A stretch of 64,000 nt of DNA from Doris montereyensis (Eukaryota > Mollusca > Gastropoda > Nudibranchia > Dorididae), in assembly GCA_037039925.1 (NCBI GenBank), contig JAXRKP010000613.1, positions 190,001-254,000 on the forward strand, given 5' to 3'. The position numbers and the translations under genes were made by a program. Positions 50,459 to 63,124 of the stretch are shown in pieces; position 1 is the stretch's first letter, and every line of letters starts with the position of its first letter. The notes beneath the pieces are model-generated. The model had not been told where the DNA came from, ran no database searches, and saw only the letters and a list, made by a program, of their open reading frames with translations.

Positions 50459-52494
50459 CTGCAATAAAATGGTGACATTTGGATTAAAATAGATGGGAAA
50501 ACATAAAAAATGTTTTTTTTATTAAACCAACATTTTAATTATGGCTTTAATCAAAAGTCAGCCATCATGAAGCGTTACACATTTATGAGAAAAGTGGCAG
50601 TTCAGAACCATTCAACTTTCTGAAAATTGACAGAAATTCTAGAAACAAAAAAATACAAAAAACCACCCAAACAAATGCCAATCTTTTAAAAGAGAATTAT
50701 TAAGCAAAACAATAAAAACAAAAACCAACTTAAACATTCAAGTATAAAGAAAGGTCTTACATTATAATATACAACAGCATAAGGCATTAAGATCTCATGT
50801 AAATTATGTGATAAGAGCCCATGCCTTTCCCTACTGTACCCCATGGCCTATCACACAAACCGTATCACTGAACTAAGCGGAAGGTGGCAATGGATGCATG
50901 AACACACAAAGAGGCTGGTGAACATGACAGTAGAGACATGTGCCCATCATCATCATAATCATTTTGTCTTCTGCTGTTGCCATTGCCGTCACCACTATCA
51001 TCACCGCAATTTAATTAAACGTGTACCTTTTAAAGACTTAAATATTAACTGTTAGTGTGCATTGATCCATGGCTTTTTAAAAATGTTATTATATTGAATT
51101 TAGTATGTCCTTGTTATATTTTATTATTTTAAGCACGCCTGTAAAAAGAAATTCCTGAAAAGATATTAAATACAATATTATTATTATCATTATTACAATC
51201 GTCTCCTTTTTCATAATCATGACCATCTTCATTCTCATCAAACATCATCATCAAAACCATCATGATCACCATTATTATAACTAAAAATAATGTCATTGTT
51301 GTTACCACTGTCAGTGTCATATTTATAGTGATCCATGATAATTTTGTTATAATATTATTATACTAAGATTAATGAATTACTTGTAATGTACAATTAAATG
51401 TTTCGATGTGGTCGTAGACTATACTAATTTTTACGCTGTATTTTCTCACTGTAACAAAAAAACAAATTTCCCTTCCTAAATATGTATTCAATTCAATTGC
51501 CCACGATTAATGAAAAGCTTCCCATAAGACATCTGATTGGAGACTTAATGCTTTGGAAGAAAGCAGAGGTTGTCTTTGACAAAAATAACTTTACGTCTTT
51601 AGAAAAACTGAGTTCAGATTGTTGACATTGAACTCTGGAGGCAATTAACCAAGTAAATTTGAATTGGGAATACATGTACTTAAATAGATGGGATTTTAAT
51701 TCAAAGTTGAACCAAAGCATCTACATTTCAGACATAATAAGACTAAACTGCTGTCTCTGCATTTGGCAACAAAGACATCAACATTACTTAAGGGGAAATG
51801 CAGCACCTGGAAAAGGCTATTTGGAGTCAAAATATAAAAACTGAGGTAAAAGCATTTCTTTCGAGTTCCACTTTAGCTTTACTACTTCAAACCACCAAAA
51901 AGGCTGAATTCCTCTTTTTCAGTAAAAACACTAAAAATTTTTTTTTTGAAACAACTGTCACCGTTTTATAAAAAATAATAATAGAAAATGCTCAGTTTTG
52001 CAAAGCCAGAATGGCGACTCAGCTCGAGACTGTCATCCCAATCTCTCTACAGACCTGTTAACCTTCTGCAAATGAAAGGATAAGCTCTGGCTCAATTGGC
52101 CATGATGGTCGTGAAAGAACTTTACTTTTATTTTACACCTGAGCGAGCCTCACCATTGATGTCCATCACATTCATTGCCTTATTAAAATTTCAGTAATTC
52201 CAACAATCTTTGCAAGGTGACAGCCCATCCAATCTTCCTTCTCACTCCATGTCAGGAGACAATAAAACTGACTAGAAATAAACATTGTGAAATTTATCCT
52301 CAGCCTTCATCAGCTAACCTGATTAACCTGTCTCAAACTACTTTACAACTTTCACAGTTTGCTGCTAAATTCCTTTGTCATATTCATTCAAACTTGAAAT
52401 AACACTTACCAATAACTATAATTAAAATAAGACTTTAAAAATCTAGGATCTAGATATTTCTAGTTACACTAGAGCTAACCAGATACATGTACTG

Positions 52495-52625
52495 CTTACA
52501 GGTCTGTCTCTGAGTCTCTACCGGCAACTTACGGTCTCATTCAGAACAATTTTCAACCTGTCGGGCATGATCCCACAACCTGTTGGTTGAGATGCCGACA
52601 TTTTACGTCTGGACCATCGAGTCAC
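52495..52625 (-). repeat. SINE family A fragment
   Basis: GATCCCACAACCTGTTGGTT, GAGATGCCGACATTTTACGT and CTGGACCATCGAGTCACC correspond to the reversed head of family A. Intron 6 of PPP1R8. Confidence 0.55.
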
Positions 52626-52749
52626 CTCAGTCAATGAGGGACATGAACAGTTTCGTCAATGATAAAGATGTCTAAAGATGAATTCATAGCCCACATCCCT
52701 GCCAAAGTACAAGCTCACCAGCTTTTTAATCATAAGTTATTCACCCTGT

Positions 52750-52955
52750 TTCATTCAAAGTCCATAACTCTCCGGATAGCATTCACTACAGCTACCTGTT
52801 GACTAATATTCTGACATAATCCTTCTTTGCCTATAGCTGGGTACTCATTCACATCTGAGGCAAGTAGGAGAGAGCCAGAGTTAGCCCAGTAGTGTTACAA
52901 TTACAAACTCACAACACTACTTATTGTGTCACAATGTCTCCCCAAGACCCTGACT
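52750..52955 (-). repeat. SINE-like dispersed repeat, family C
   Basis: GGGTACTCATTCACATCTGA and TTACAAACTCACAACACTAC then TTGTGTCACAATG match the copies at 8025 and 58335. Confidence 0.6.
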
Positions 52956-53073
52956 AACAAAGTAGGCCTAAGGACACAGTCTAAACAATATGAATAATTT
53001 ACATTCTATGGAGATAAAAAAGAAAGAAAGAAGAAGTGATGAATGACAGTTGGCAAAAATCATTCACATTTAC

Positions 53074-53138
53074 CTTATTAGGAATGATGGTAGTATGAAC
53101 AAGATTGCGAAACCTTCCAATAGTTGGATCAATATCCT
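53074..53138 (-). CDS. PPP1R8: NIPP1 exon 6
   Basis: 65 nt: (E)DIDPTIGRFRNLVHTTIIP then NK, matching the DVDPSVGRFRNMVQT segment of the family. Acceptor CCACAG, donor GTAAAT. Phase 1 in, 0 out. Frame intact. Confidence 0.93.
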
Positions 53139-53839
53139 CTGTGGTCAGAAAAAGAAAACAAGAAGAATTCACCATATGACTAATCAAATCTTATACTTAA
53201 TAGCATACACATCTTCTTGCAGACACATCTAGCTGATATGATTCAATGAAAGACAAACCTATAAGCTGGTCTATCAAGATAATGGCTTACACAGATATCT
53301 TAAATGTTAAATGAGAGAGCAAACTAAAGTCCCTTCAAGCCTGGAGACCCATATGTTACACCCCGGGTGATTGATACCAAGTATGATTATTGGTTTGATA
53401 CTGAGGCTATGCAGGTAGGGTGAGCGGTACTATTCTAACATTTAAATTTATAAAACCTGTTTGAAATGGCGGCCTAGGTAAATGAAAATTCTACTCAAAT
53501 ATGGGGAAACAATCAAATTTTCAATAATTAAAATTAAACGTCATGTCTGGTATAAAACATCCTCAAATTAAAACAATCTAATGGTCGCTTAGAATATACA
53601 TATGCAAAATATGGCAACGCTTTGTGGCTTGGCAACAGCCTTTGGCGAATATAAAGAACGATCAAATCAGAATTATATATATATAGATGATTTAACTTAC
53701 TCTAAATCAGAATTATACATATATATAGAGAGATTTAATTTACTTTACCTCTAACTTTGGGAGCGATAAACTCAGAATTATATACACATATATAGATTTA
53801 ACTAACTCTAACTCCAACTTTGGGAGTGATAGACTCAAG

Positions 53840-53911
<72 letters not shown>

Positions 53912-53945
53912 CTGAGAATAACTTTGGGAGTGATAAACTCAGAAT

Positions 53946-53981
<36 letters not shown>

Positions 53982-53985
53982 ATAT
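53840..53985. repeat. AT microsatellites within a local tandem repeat
   Basis: Two TA runs (about 65 and 30 bp) embedded in several copies of AACTTTGGGAGTGATAAACT and CAGAATTATA that begin at about 53670. Confidence 0.9.
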
Positions 53986-55264
53986 TTATTTAACTCTAAA
54001 TCCAACTTTACTCCAGAAACCACTACACCCAGGACCACTATATATTTCACATGAAGGTTTAAAATAACCTGTTTTAGGTTATTTTCACATATTTACACAT
54101 TTGAATGAAGACAATACCGGAATTTATTGAAAGAAAATTGTTAATGTTTGCCTACGATTGAGGAAACTTGTTATTGTTACCAATCCATTGATTTCCGGTC
54201 ATTACACAAAACAAGGCCAGCAAAGTGTCAGTATCGACAAAGGACAAGCTTGATCTTATAATTGTACTTAATACCGCATGCACCCAATGCAGTGGTTTCC
54301 CAGTTTACCTCAGTCAGTTCGAGATACCAGCTTTATTATAAAGATAAATAATACTCCACAATTATCTCCAAGCATGCTCACTATATCAGAAAAAACAACA
54401 ACCCACCAGGTAAAGAATAAAAGAGAATGTGACAAGAATTAAAATTATCCCCTCATACCCAATGCAAAAACAACGAAAACTGTACAACTACAACTTAAGA
54501 ATTATCAACATTATCAAGCGATTAGTTCTTAGAACAATAGTTTAAAAAAAAAGAAAGACAATGTAGACATTTAATTGTGTTGCATCCCTTTAAAAATAAT
54601 TATTAGCTCCCTTTGAAACAAAACCCAGAAAATCTTTGGGTATATTTCATAAAAACACCAAGGCAAAATAATAAGATATTGATTTGAATTCATATCCTTT
54701 TATGGTACATGTGTGAATAAAAGTGTATAATTCTTTACATTATTTTATAACACAAAATTGTGCAGCCAAAGTCAAGGTTTTATGCAAGTGAAAAACCTTT
54801 TTCAGAAACGATATACAAATGATCTATATATTTCTGCACTACATCTAGCACTCCATGCCTTAAACTAATGAGTAAGGAAAATAATGAGCTCGGGTAGTTA
54901 CTGGGCTCCTAGACCATGTTCTATAGGAATTTGTCTCAGGGGACAGGTTACCCTCACAGTGACCCATCTACTTTGTGGGATGCCTGAGTAGAGTGATCTA
55001 CCCTTAACCTAAAAAATGTAAGAATGGGCAATTTATTTTATCAAAGCTCATGACTCATGTGTTGGTGCAAAATTGGTAATTGTGTTAAAGTTATACATTA
55101 CTATTATGCCCGCCTCAAAAGTCTTAGTGTAATAAAGTTTCTCGAAAGTGACCTCTGTGGCATGATAATCAAAGGGAAAACACCTGTTACATGTGAAAAG
55201 CTACCTCTAAGGCTGACCGGCCTCTTAGGCAAAATCCACTGTATAAGCAAATAAATTATCACAG

Positions 55265-55625
55265 ATGTTTTGTAAACTTAATACATTTATATTTTTTTCA
55301 GCTCCCTGGAGCACAGGCCATCAACAAAGAGCTGTCAATTATCCCTATTCTGAGCCAACGTCTGCAACCCGATCTAGGTCTTCCTCCGTCTTGATCTCCC
55401 CCTCCAGGTCATTCTTGATTGGCCTTTAGATCTTTTCCTTGTGGATTCCATGGCAAGCTTTATCTGGCCATGTTGGATCTCACTCTTCTCATTACATGGC
55501 CAATCCATCACCTTCTCTTTAAATCTCTCTTAACTCGGAGCTGCTTGGTCCTCTCATGAAGGTCCGCATTACTAATGGTGTCAGGCAAACGTATGCCCAC
55601 AATGCATTTGCAATAGTCTAGATTT
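55265..55625 (-). mobile_element. Non-LTR retrotransposon 3' end
   Basis: The minus strand reads LPDTISNADLHERTKQLRVK then WIGHVMRRVRSNMAR, SLPWNPQGKDLKANQE and a Trp/Ala/Cys-rich tail. This follows the R..WIGH..R......A..W.P.GKR..GRP pattern at the C-terminus of LINE reverse-transcriptase proteins. In-frame stops show it is degenerate. Intron of PPP1R8. Confidence 0.8.
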
Positions 55626-56959
55626 AAGCATTTGTTGTTAATCTCTCACAATAGATTGAAAGTAAGGTAATGTTAAGGATTGCACAACAAAATAGCTATA
55701 GACCATCATGATCAAAATTTAAACTGCTGGTACTAGCTTGTCCAAACCGCCCTGTTTTTCAGTTCACAACGGCGAGAGTCGTTGATTTCGTAAATTTTTA
55801 GTCCTATTCCCCTTGCCCTCTCTCCTCTATACAACGTCATAGTTTAATTTGGCTTACACCATTGGACAGATCTATTCAAGTCCTTTTCAACCATGTGTGT
55901 TGTGATAGGTAATGTGTTATACAATATGCTCTCACACTCTAGTAAATGAGGGTGGTCAGACGTGAAAGCCAGTGAAAAACAAGCTTGCCAGACACCCTCT
56001 CTCCTTCTTTGCCTTCCCGGATAGCTCAATGAATGACAGTTGGCTCTGATTGGTCTAAAAATAGGCTTCACAATGATACCCATTAGTCCCGCCGATGTCA
56101 AAGGCTTTGAAAGTTAAGAGCTCATCCGAGGCAATTTAAGTTTTAAACTCGCCGTGAGAGCCTCTTACGTAAAAAAAATCAGAGCTTACGGGCCCACCAA
56201 AAGAAAAGCTCATTCAATTTTGCATTAGAAATCACTAGTGTCATTAAATTTTGACTTTGAGAGTTACTGCGACAGAGCTTTGCTTAATGAAATTAATGAA
56301 AAAATTGGACTTGATTCTATGTATTCATGACTTCAAGTTTAAGAAGTATGAGTTTTGTGAGTGATCGTTTTTTGCGAGATATAGAAGGTTAAATTTGGTG
56401 CTTGGCATGTTTGAAAAATTTAACAAATTTTCGAAAATTAAAAAACTTCGTAAACAATTGTCCTACATAATTGATTTTAGTACTAAATTACTCAGGTAAT
56501 AAAGTTCTTTCCAGTGGTAGCAATTGTTTTTCCATTGCTTACACTTGAGATTTCGGTTTGGACTACCTACTGGTACTATGTTGTATAATTACAGAGCTTA
56601 TAATGGTGATGGAAATATTTACTCATAAAATGCATTAAAAAATCATGCAAACAATGTTGTAGCATGACCATAGCCTACAAAATATTGGATTCTTCAGGGG
56701 TAATAAAAGGAATGAAAAGAAAGGTGTGAAACAATGGATGACATCAAATTTGCATTTTTATAAATAAATATTCCTGCAAAAGACGTGGAATATACACATT
56801 TAGCCCATTAGCTCAAATAGATTGCAATTCAAAAGGAAGCTGAATATATTGCACTCCCTAATTCCATAAAATACATATATCTAAAAGTTCTTTTCTAAAC
56901 AACTCATTTAAGTTTTTGTAATGCTTACAAACTTCTTTTAAACCTTATCTGACATTCAC

Positions 56960-57098
56960 CTGGATTGATAATTTCTTCTTCATCGGCGTAATCCAATGCG
57001 ATTACTCTGATGCTTTCGTTTATGAGGGTTTGCAGCATCTGAGATATCTGTGACAGAAATTGTCGCCTGTTATGGGCTGTGTTGAATTCTGTGAGGTT
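56960..57098 (-). CDS. PPP1R8: NIPP1 exon 5 (PP1-docking region), frame broken twice
   Basis: 139 nt. It starts NLTEFNTAHNRR and ends DEEEIINP plus one base. The middle is conserved only in the -1 frame, as TISVTDISDAANPHKRKHQS then NRI, which parallels the KRKRKNSRV segment before the PP1-docking site. The raw frame gives an unrelated sequence, so one base is missing near 57060 and one is extra near 56993. With the extra base disregarded, an RIGF reading stands where vertebrates have RVTF. Confidence 0.88.
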
Positions 57099-57784
57099 CT
57101 GTGGAAAAAAGAGAGACATGTTATGAAGCGTGTATGGCCTCTGAACACTAATAGTACAGTGCTTACCACTTGTGTGAACACTGCCTAAAAGAGCCCATTG
57201 GATATAAGCAGTGAGCTATGTAAGGTCATCTGGCTTAATCACATATGATACAAGCCACAAAAATATTTTCTTTAACTTCAGGTAAGAGACGTCAATCATG
57301 ATGTATATAACAGAACATAAAAATATTGATCTTTTTAAGAACTTTTCTTATATGCTGTTAATAAGCTTTTCTTTTTTATTTCTCATTTAAATAATTCATG
57401 TCACTGTACAGTGTGCTTAACCATTACAAATCAATTTGTACTCTCTAAGAATCTTAACTAATTCCTCAAATTCGTTCAATATATCATTTAATACATAAAA
57501 TTTATTTTCCCTACATGATCTAATGATCTGAAATTTTGCAACTGACTATGTCCATATTTGATATAGAGAACATAAGGTTGGTATTTCAATAGTTAACTTA
57601 AAGCATCCATTGTTCTATTTTCTAAATCCAAATTACCCTCTATAAAAGGCTCAGGTGAAACAAAATATAATTTTTAACCATGGAATGAAAAAAAGACCCC
57701 AAAAAAAAAACAAACAAACCCAAACAAACAAAACAAAAAGTTTACTCATTTTTATGTACAACTTCAAAAAATGTGCAAACTCAC

Positions 57785-57997
57785 ATCAAGCTCTGTTTGA
57801 CTCGGCAAGCCCCAAAAGATTTCCCTCGGACTCTTCCCGCTTGCCGTCTTTGTCATCAAGATTGCCAGTTCCTATTTGAGGACGCTCTCTGATGATGTAG
57901 ATTCTTGTGGAAGCACCAAAATGGATTTCAGTGTCAATGGGAATCTGTTGGGGTTTTTTGGACTCCAGACGGATGTGACCAATGTATGTGCCATGTG
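57785..57997 (-). CDS. PPP1R8: NIPP1 exon 4 (end of FHA domain)
   Basis: 213 nt. Reads THGTYIGHIRLESKKPQQIP, IDTEIHFGASTRIYIIRERP, then an acidic linker to LLGL. The THGT(F/Y)(L/I)G and FGASTR motifs are FHA core strands. After a G4 run (CCCC on plus, 57810-57813) the conserved frame becomes LGLPSQTELD, the same ending as vertebrate GLPEEETELD, so that run is one base too long. Donor GTGAGT. Confidence 0.93.
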
Positions 57998-58334
57998 CTG
58001 AGAAAAAATCATCCCCAATTTTTCCATCAAGAACAAGATACAAATCAAAATTGAATTGTCTACGTAAGCATGAGTTTAGTTATGCTCCACGGGCATTACA
58101 ATTCAAAGAAGTCTAGTAAAAAAATAAAAGCAATCAATATAACCCATGCAAAATTCATGAAAAGAGATACAATTTCAGCACTGCATATTGATGTCTCTTC
58201 TTCCTCTTTTTTTCTAAGGATAAGACTGAACTCATAAATAGAATAAAATAAAATGACGATGTATTTATACTTGGTATCTGTACACAAGTGCAGGTTCAAC
58301 GAATTCATATAATTTATCCCCTCAACAAGACATG

Positions 58335-58580
58335 TCATTTAAAGTCTTTCTCAACTCCCAAGGAAGATGCTAGTTATGCACTTCATACTGACAAGTTCCT
58401 TCACTGCACATAGCAGGGCACTTATTCACACTTGAGTCAAGTGAGAAAGCAGGGTGGGAGGAGCATCGTTCCTAAACGTAACAAACATCGTTGGGCAACA
58501 GACCTGGACTAGCCAGTTTGTAACAGTCATGTCTAGATAACAAACTCACAACACTACCTATCGTGTCACAATGCCACAAG
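58335..58580 (-). repeat. SINE-like dispersed repeat, family C
   Basis: CTTATTCACACTTGAGTCAA, TAACAAACTCACAACACTAC and CTATCGTGTCACAATG match the copy at 8025-8375. It directly precedes a minisatellite. Confidence 0.65.
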
Positions 58581-58584
58581 TCAA

Positions 58585-59045
58585 TGACTATCTAATTGTG
58601 ATCAATGGGCATGACTATCTAATTGTGCTCAATGACCATTACTTCCTAATTGTGCTCAATGGCCATGACTATCTAATTGTGCTCAATGGCCATGACTATC
58701 TAACCATGACTATCTAATTGTGCTCAGTAGGCATGACTATCCAATTGTGCTCAATGACGGTGACTATCCCATTGTGTTCAATGGCCATGACTATCCAACC
58801 ATGACTATCTAATTGTGCTCAATGGCCATGACTATCTCATTGTGCTCAATGGTCATGACTATCTAATTGTGCTCAATGGTCATGACTATCTAATTGTGTT
58901 CAATGACCATGATTATCTCATCGTGGTCAATGACCATGACTATCTAATTGTGCTCAATGGCCATGACTATCTCATTGTGCTCAATGGCCATGACTATCTA
59001 ATTGTGCTCAATGGCCATGACTATCTCATTGTGCTCAATGACCTC
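58585..59045. repeat. 27-bp minisatellite
   Basis: About 15 copies of CTCAATGGCCATGACTATCT plus AATTGTG, some truncated. The 27-bp unit gives a chance 9-residue open repeat. Intron of PPP1R8. Confidence 0.95.
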
Positions 59046-59534
59046 AGCTGATTGGATGCTACCAGCTACAGGAGTTTGATAGTGTCTTTCTTCATGGGAT
59101 CTGGAACACTGCACTAGTCAGGGTCACATAAAACGCTTTTAGAGCTTTACCTGCATACATGTTGAAGGACCCCTGCCATTGCTTATCCCATCTTCCACAA
59201 ATCATGCAAAACTAAAAAAGCTAGTACAGTTTCCAAACTCAAAAAATCCTTTACAATTTCTGTAGACTTGTCTAATCTTGACTCGCGTAACTGTGATACT
59301 ATTTTTACATGCTACCATTTTATCAAGTGAGCTTAAAGTACACATTGCTTTAAATTAAGAATACAGTTGCATCCAAGTGATTACTATCAAAACGACAGCA
59401 TTGAGAGATGATCTGAAATCTCATTTAAGTTTAAGAATCAAAAATTGCAACTATGACATGAATTTTTCCCGAAATCTTGATATCATGAACGAGTCTATAA
59501 AAATTGCATTTTGTCATCTATCAGTTGATGAGTT

Positions 59535-59690
59535 AGTAATAATAATAATAATCATAATACTTTATTGATCCAAAGAATAAAATAACATTCTGTTCCTATA
59601 AAAGTGTATAAAGTCATATATATTCATCACTAAAATTTCTTTCTTTCTTTTCTTTATCAGTTCCCATTCTACCCTTTCGTGTGGCATATC
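59535..59690 (-). repeat. Retroelement 3' tail
   Basis: AATAATAATAATCATAATAC then TTTATTGATCCAAAGAATAA is, in reverse, a GGATCAATAAAG tail ending in ATT triplets. The adjoining TATCAGTTCCCATTCTACCC recurs at 62635-62660. Confidence 0.45.
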
Positions 59691-59955
59691 ACTAAAATTG
59701 CAAAAACATTAATGCATTATAATAATAAGGCTGCATACTCGTATGACAAATACATCATAGAAATGGAGGGATATACACTCATTTGACGCCCCCTCCCCCT
59801 CCCAACAATACATCACAACCAACTCCCACACACGCCCTCGGTCAGCTTCATTCATCCATGCCCAACCCCTGTCCATTTGGTTTGATAAATACATCACAGA
59901 AAATGCATATAGGGTATACAACAGGTGAAACAAAATCACTTGAAACACTTATTAC

Positions 59956-60102
59956 TTCCAAGATCAATCAAGAAGGTTTCCATGACAAATGCCGATGCCA
60001 GATAGCAGCATGAACTCTTGAACAAGATGAATGATCTATTGTGAAATCGCATAGCTGTTTGTTTCTGCCAAAGAAGTAACATTTCTTTTCATCAATCATC
60101 AG
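59956..60102 (-). CDS. PPP1R8: NIPP1 exon 3 (FHA core)
   Basis: 147 nt. Reads LMIDEKKCYFFGRNKQLCDF and TIDHSSCSRVHAA, containing the FHA phosphothreonine-binding residues GR, S and H (GRN...SCSRVH). After IWHRHL the frame breaks and resumes as FLIDLG, one base short overall. The donor GGAA/GTAATA gives phase 1, matching exon 4. One residue of the usual DLGSTHGT appears absent. Confidence 0.9.
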
Positions 60103-60522
60103 CTTTGAATATGGAAAATGAAAACCTCAATGATTTCAATGAAAAATAAGTATAAAACATATTAAACAATGTAATCATGAAGGTAAAAGAAGTTTCAGTC
60201 ACATTATTCACATAAAAATAATGAATCTCAGGACTGTTTTTATGCCATTTTTTAAAAGAGAAATTGGAACAGTTTCAATGGAGTCCACATTTATACACAC
60301 GTATACTGGATAAGAAGTAAAGCCAGACAATGTAAGATCTGAGCAAAATTAAGAGGGGTACTGCTAAAATGTCAGGAGTTAAAGATCTCTCTCAGACATT
60401 TGCATGAATCGATAATAAACAGGTTTCACGGAAAATACTGACAAACTCTGAGAGAAGAATGACCCAATATCGTATTGCAATCAGATCAAAATGATTTTTA
60501 GTTAAAAAGGAATTTAAAATAC

Positions 60523-60582
60523 CTGGATCATCTTTGATTCTTTCATAACGTCCAAGTGAAGACCTGGGGAGGTTTGCCAGCC
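60523..60582 (-). CDS. PPP1R8: NIPP1 exon 2 (FHA start)
   Basis: 60 nt after TCATGCAG. (W)AGKPP then GLHLDVMKESKMIQ, matching vertebrate WAGKPPPGLHLDVVKGDKLI. The two halves are in different frames: the C4 run (GGGG on plus, 60566-60569) is one base short. Donor GTATTT. Confidence 0.88.
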
Positions 60583-61616
60583 CTGCATGAGTGAAATACG
60601 ATATACATATGTTGTGCAAATAAAAGAGCATAAATTTATCATACAGTTGAAATTAAACTAGTGCTCCAATTGCATTTGATATGGAATGCTGGATTAATTA
60701 ACATTTTGAGTGATAGGATTTAATCCAATGGTTATCACATACACCCATATCTACTATAGTGTGCATGGGAATCAATGAGGAGGAAAACAAATTTTTAAGC
60801 TGAACTTCCCAAGAAAAAAAAAAAAAAAAAAAAGTGAACTTAATTTTGTCTAGGAAGTTGAATTTGGATTATGCTTCAAGGAAACTCGGAACTTATTTGA
60901 ACACCTTCATGAAAAAATCCTACAAAACAAAAAAGATTTCCTACTTTTTTGCTGTTGATAACAGGTAAAAGTGAATGCTCTTTACCCAACCCCTTACATT
61001 AAAAAATAGTGATTTTAATTTTTATTCTCTTATGCAAAAACATTTATCGTTCTGACAGATTAATTCTATCCTGTGAGAGTGATACATTTCTAAATGCATA
61101 TTATTATAAATTATAAATATATACAATTTTTCCAAGCATTGAGTGCCAATTACTGATCTACTGGTGCCTTGATAGGTTGTTTGATGTCCACTGCTAATGC
61201 AACGGTTGAGGACCTTTCATCACAATTTTAACAATATAAGCTCATGAAACATAAATTGTGAGAAACGCCTTTAACTGCTACATCGGTATTTACATAAAAC
61301 ACCGATCGATCGATGATTTGGCACTCAAAAAGCTTTTAAGAATGATTCTAACTTACTAAAATTACCAGTGCAATCGATCAAGAGCTATTCAGAGTTTTTA
61401 GTTTTGTCTCACTTTAAAATCTAGATGAATTATTGCCTATATATATATAATAAAGGTTCCATTTCGATGGAAGATTTGATTTCCTAATACAGTGGTCTCC
61501 GCTTAATAGGTCGTTTTTTCAGTGTAACAGAGATCTATCTCTAGATTTGTAGATCTATTACAACCGTAAAAGTAAAATTGTTAAAAGTTGGCTCTCAACG
61601 GATTACTAGCAAATTG

Positions 61617-61975
61617 TGGGGACTCGGTAGTCCAGAGGCAAGGTGTTGGCCTCTAAACCAAAAGGTAGTGTGTTCGAGCCCCGCCAATTATTGAAAAAAA
61701 TTATCTTGAGTTTTTCAAGCAAAGTCTTCCCTCCTGATCTAGGTGGTGATCTGCAGTTAGATGTAGACAGTGCCATTTACAGACGGACGATAAAAGGAGG
61801 TCCCGTGTGCAGATCAAAACACTCTGTTGTCTCTGTGCACGTTAAAGATCCCATGGCTATTTACAGGGCAATCCGGGAAAAACTTGAAAAAAATCCTACC
61901 AAAACCCCTGAGATCACCTTAGCTGTGGATGTGGGTGAATCCAATCAAACTGGCAAATTGTAAACCAAACTCAAA
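61617..61975 (+). repeat. tRNA-derived SINE, family A (most complete copy)
   Basis: Head GACTCGGTAGTCCAGAGGCA, then GTGTGTTCGAGCCCCGCC (B box). Body GATAAAAGGAGGTCCCGTGT, CTCTGTGCACGTTAAAGATC and ATTTACAGGGCAATCCGGGA. Tail CCTGAGATCACCTTAGCTGT plus GGATGTGGGTGAATCCAA. Near full length (about 350 bp), so useful as a family reference. A pogo-like end (CAGTGGTCTCCGCTTAATAG, 61491) sits just before it. Confidence 0.85.
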
Positions 61976-62169
61976 CTTCCCCAGAGAAAAAGTGTGTGAC
62001 AACCAAGATCATGTAATTTGAATAAAAAGAGTCACAATAATACCATTAAAGCTCTATTTAAAAAATTGAAGCAAAGCAAATCATGACGAAGGAATAAATA
62101 CACATTTTTAATAGATCTAGAAGATCTAGAATAGAAGATCTATGATGATTCTCAGAAGAAAATACCCAC

Positions 62170-62210
62170 CATGATGGGACTTCGAAGTTATTGGTTAGAG
62201 GCTGCGACAT
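62170..62210 (-). CDS. PPP1R8: NIPP1 exon 1 with start codon
   Basis: 41 nt from ATG (62208-62210) to a GTGGGT donor: MSQPLTNNFEVPS plus two bases of a Trp codon completed by exon 2. FEVPSW/AGKPP corresponds to vertebrate FDCPTWAGKPP. No other ATG fits the phase. Confidence 0.85.
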
Positions 62211-62947
62211 CAGTTTACACTCAAGCTGTTTGAAATTGTAATGCTGCAAATATTTATTAGTATTTTCATTAAATATCAAATTAATTGATGCAATAAATAA
62301 TTGCTCAATCTGCTATACGTATTTAAAGTAAATATCCTAAACATGTCAGGTAGACGACACTTTCGAGTTTTGTATTGAGCACTCGGAATTCTGCATCTTC
62401 GCTGCAAACTGTAATAGCGTGACTATTTAGTATAGCAGTTTCAGCAGTTTATAGGTTCAAATTGGAGCGTGCAATACATGACGTATTTATTACAATTACA
62501 ATGCATAATACATGTACACTTACATTTATAGGTTATTTATAATACAATGTATAATATTGTGACAGATTATTATCAGGAGTATAATGATTATGTGGGTTTG
62601 ATTTATTTCAATTATTTTACTTTCTTTCTTTTCTTTTATCAGTTCCCATTCTACCTTTCGGTGTATATATGGAAAACAACCCAATAGATTCACATCATTT
62701 TAGACATGTTTGTTTGTATTGCAGAAAATCGAGAACACACACATTATAATCCATGCTGGGGACACAGTAAAATGTTGTCAGACTAAGAGATCTTTTTACC
62801 CTAAACATTATGTATTTGCATTGTCTTTTTTGTGGGTCCACATCCACGCTTGTTTTGACACCTGCAATAACCTATAACGTCTGAACAAAAAAGACAACTA
62901 TAAAAAGTCTCAATACATGTAAATGTGAAAATAAAGCAATATAAATG

Positions 62948-63105
62948 AATAGATAATAAATAAATAAATAAATAAATAATAGAACAAAAACAAATAAATG
63001 CATAAACAAATAAATAAATAAGTAAATAAACAAACACTTAAATATATAAATAAATAAATAAACAAATGAATAAATACATAAATAAATAAATAAATAGAGT
63101 CTAGA
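62948..63105. repeat. AAAT microsatellite
   Basis: Imperfect AAATA/AAACA units over about 160 bp, upstream of PPP1R8. Open frames of Tyr/Leu/Phe on the minus strand are trivial. Confidence 0.95.
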
Positions 63106-63124
63106 TAAATGAACAGACGCCTCA

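Larger units (their letters stand above)
50114..62210 (-). other. PPP1R8: Gene span: nuclear inhibitor of protein phosphatase 1 (NIPP1), seven coding exons
   Basis: NIPP1 is a nuclear regulatory subunit of PP1. It joins an N-terminal FHA domain, which binds phosphothreonine partners such as splicing factors, to a central PP1-docking RVxF-type motif and a basic C-terminus. All these parts are encoded here in order, from MSQPLTNNFEVPSW through AGKPP, the FHA core, GLHL, LTEFNTAHN, EEIINP, DIDPTIGRFRN and YAKEAWPGKKP. The predicted length is about 336 residues against 351 in humans. All introns are GT-AG with agreeing phases. At least five one-base frame breaks occur (exons 2, 3, 4 and two in 5); restoring each keeps all phases consistent. 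I read this as a functional single-copy gene with assembly indels, not a pseudogene. Confidence 0.92.
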
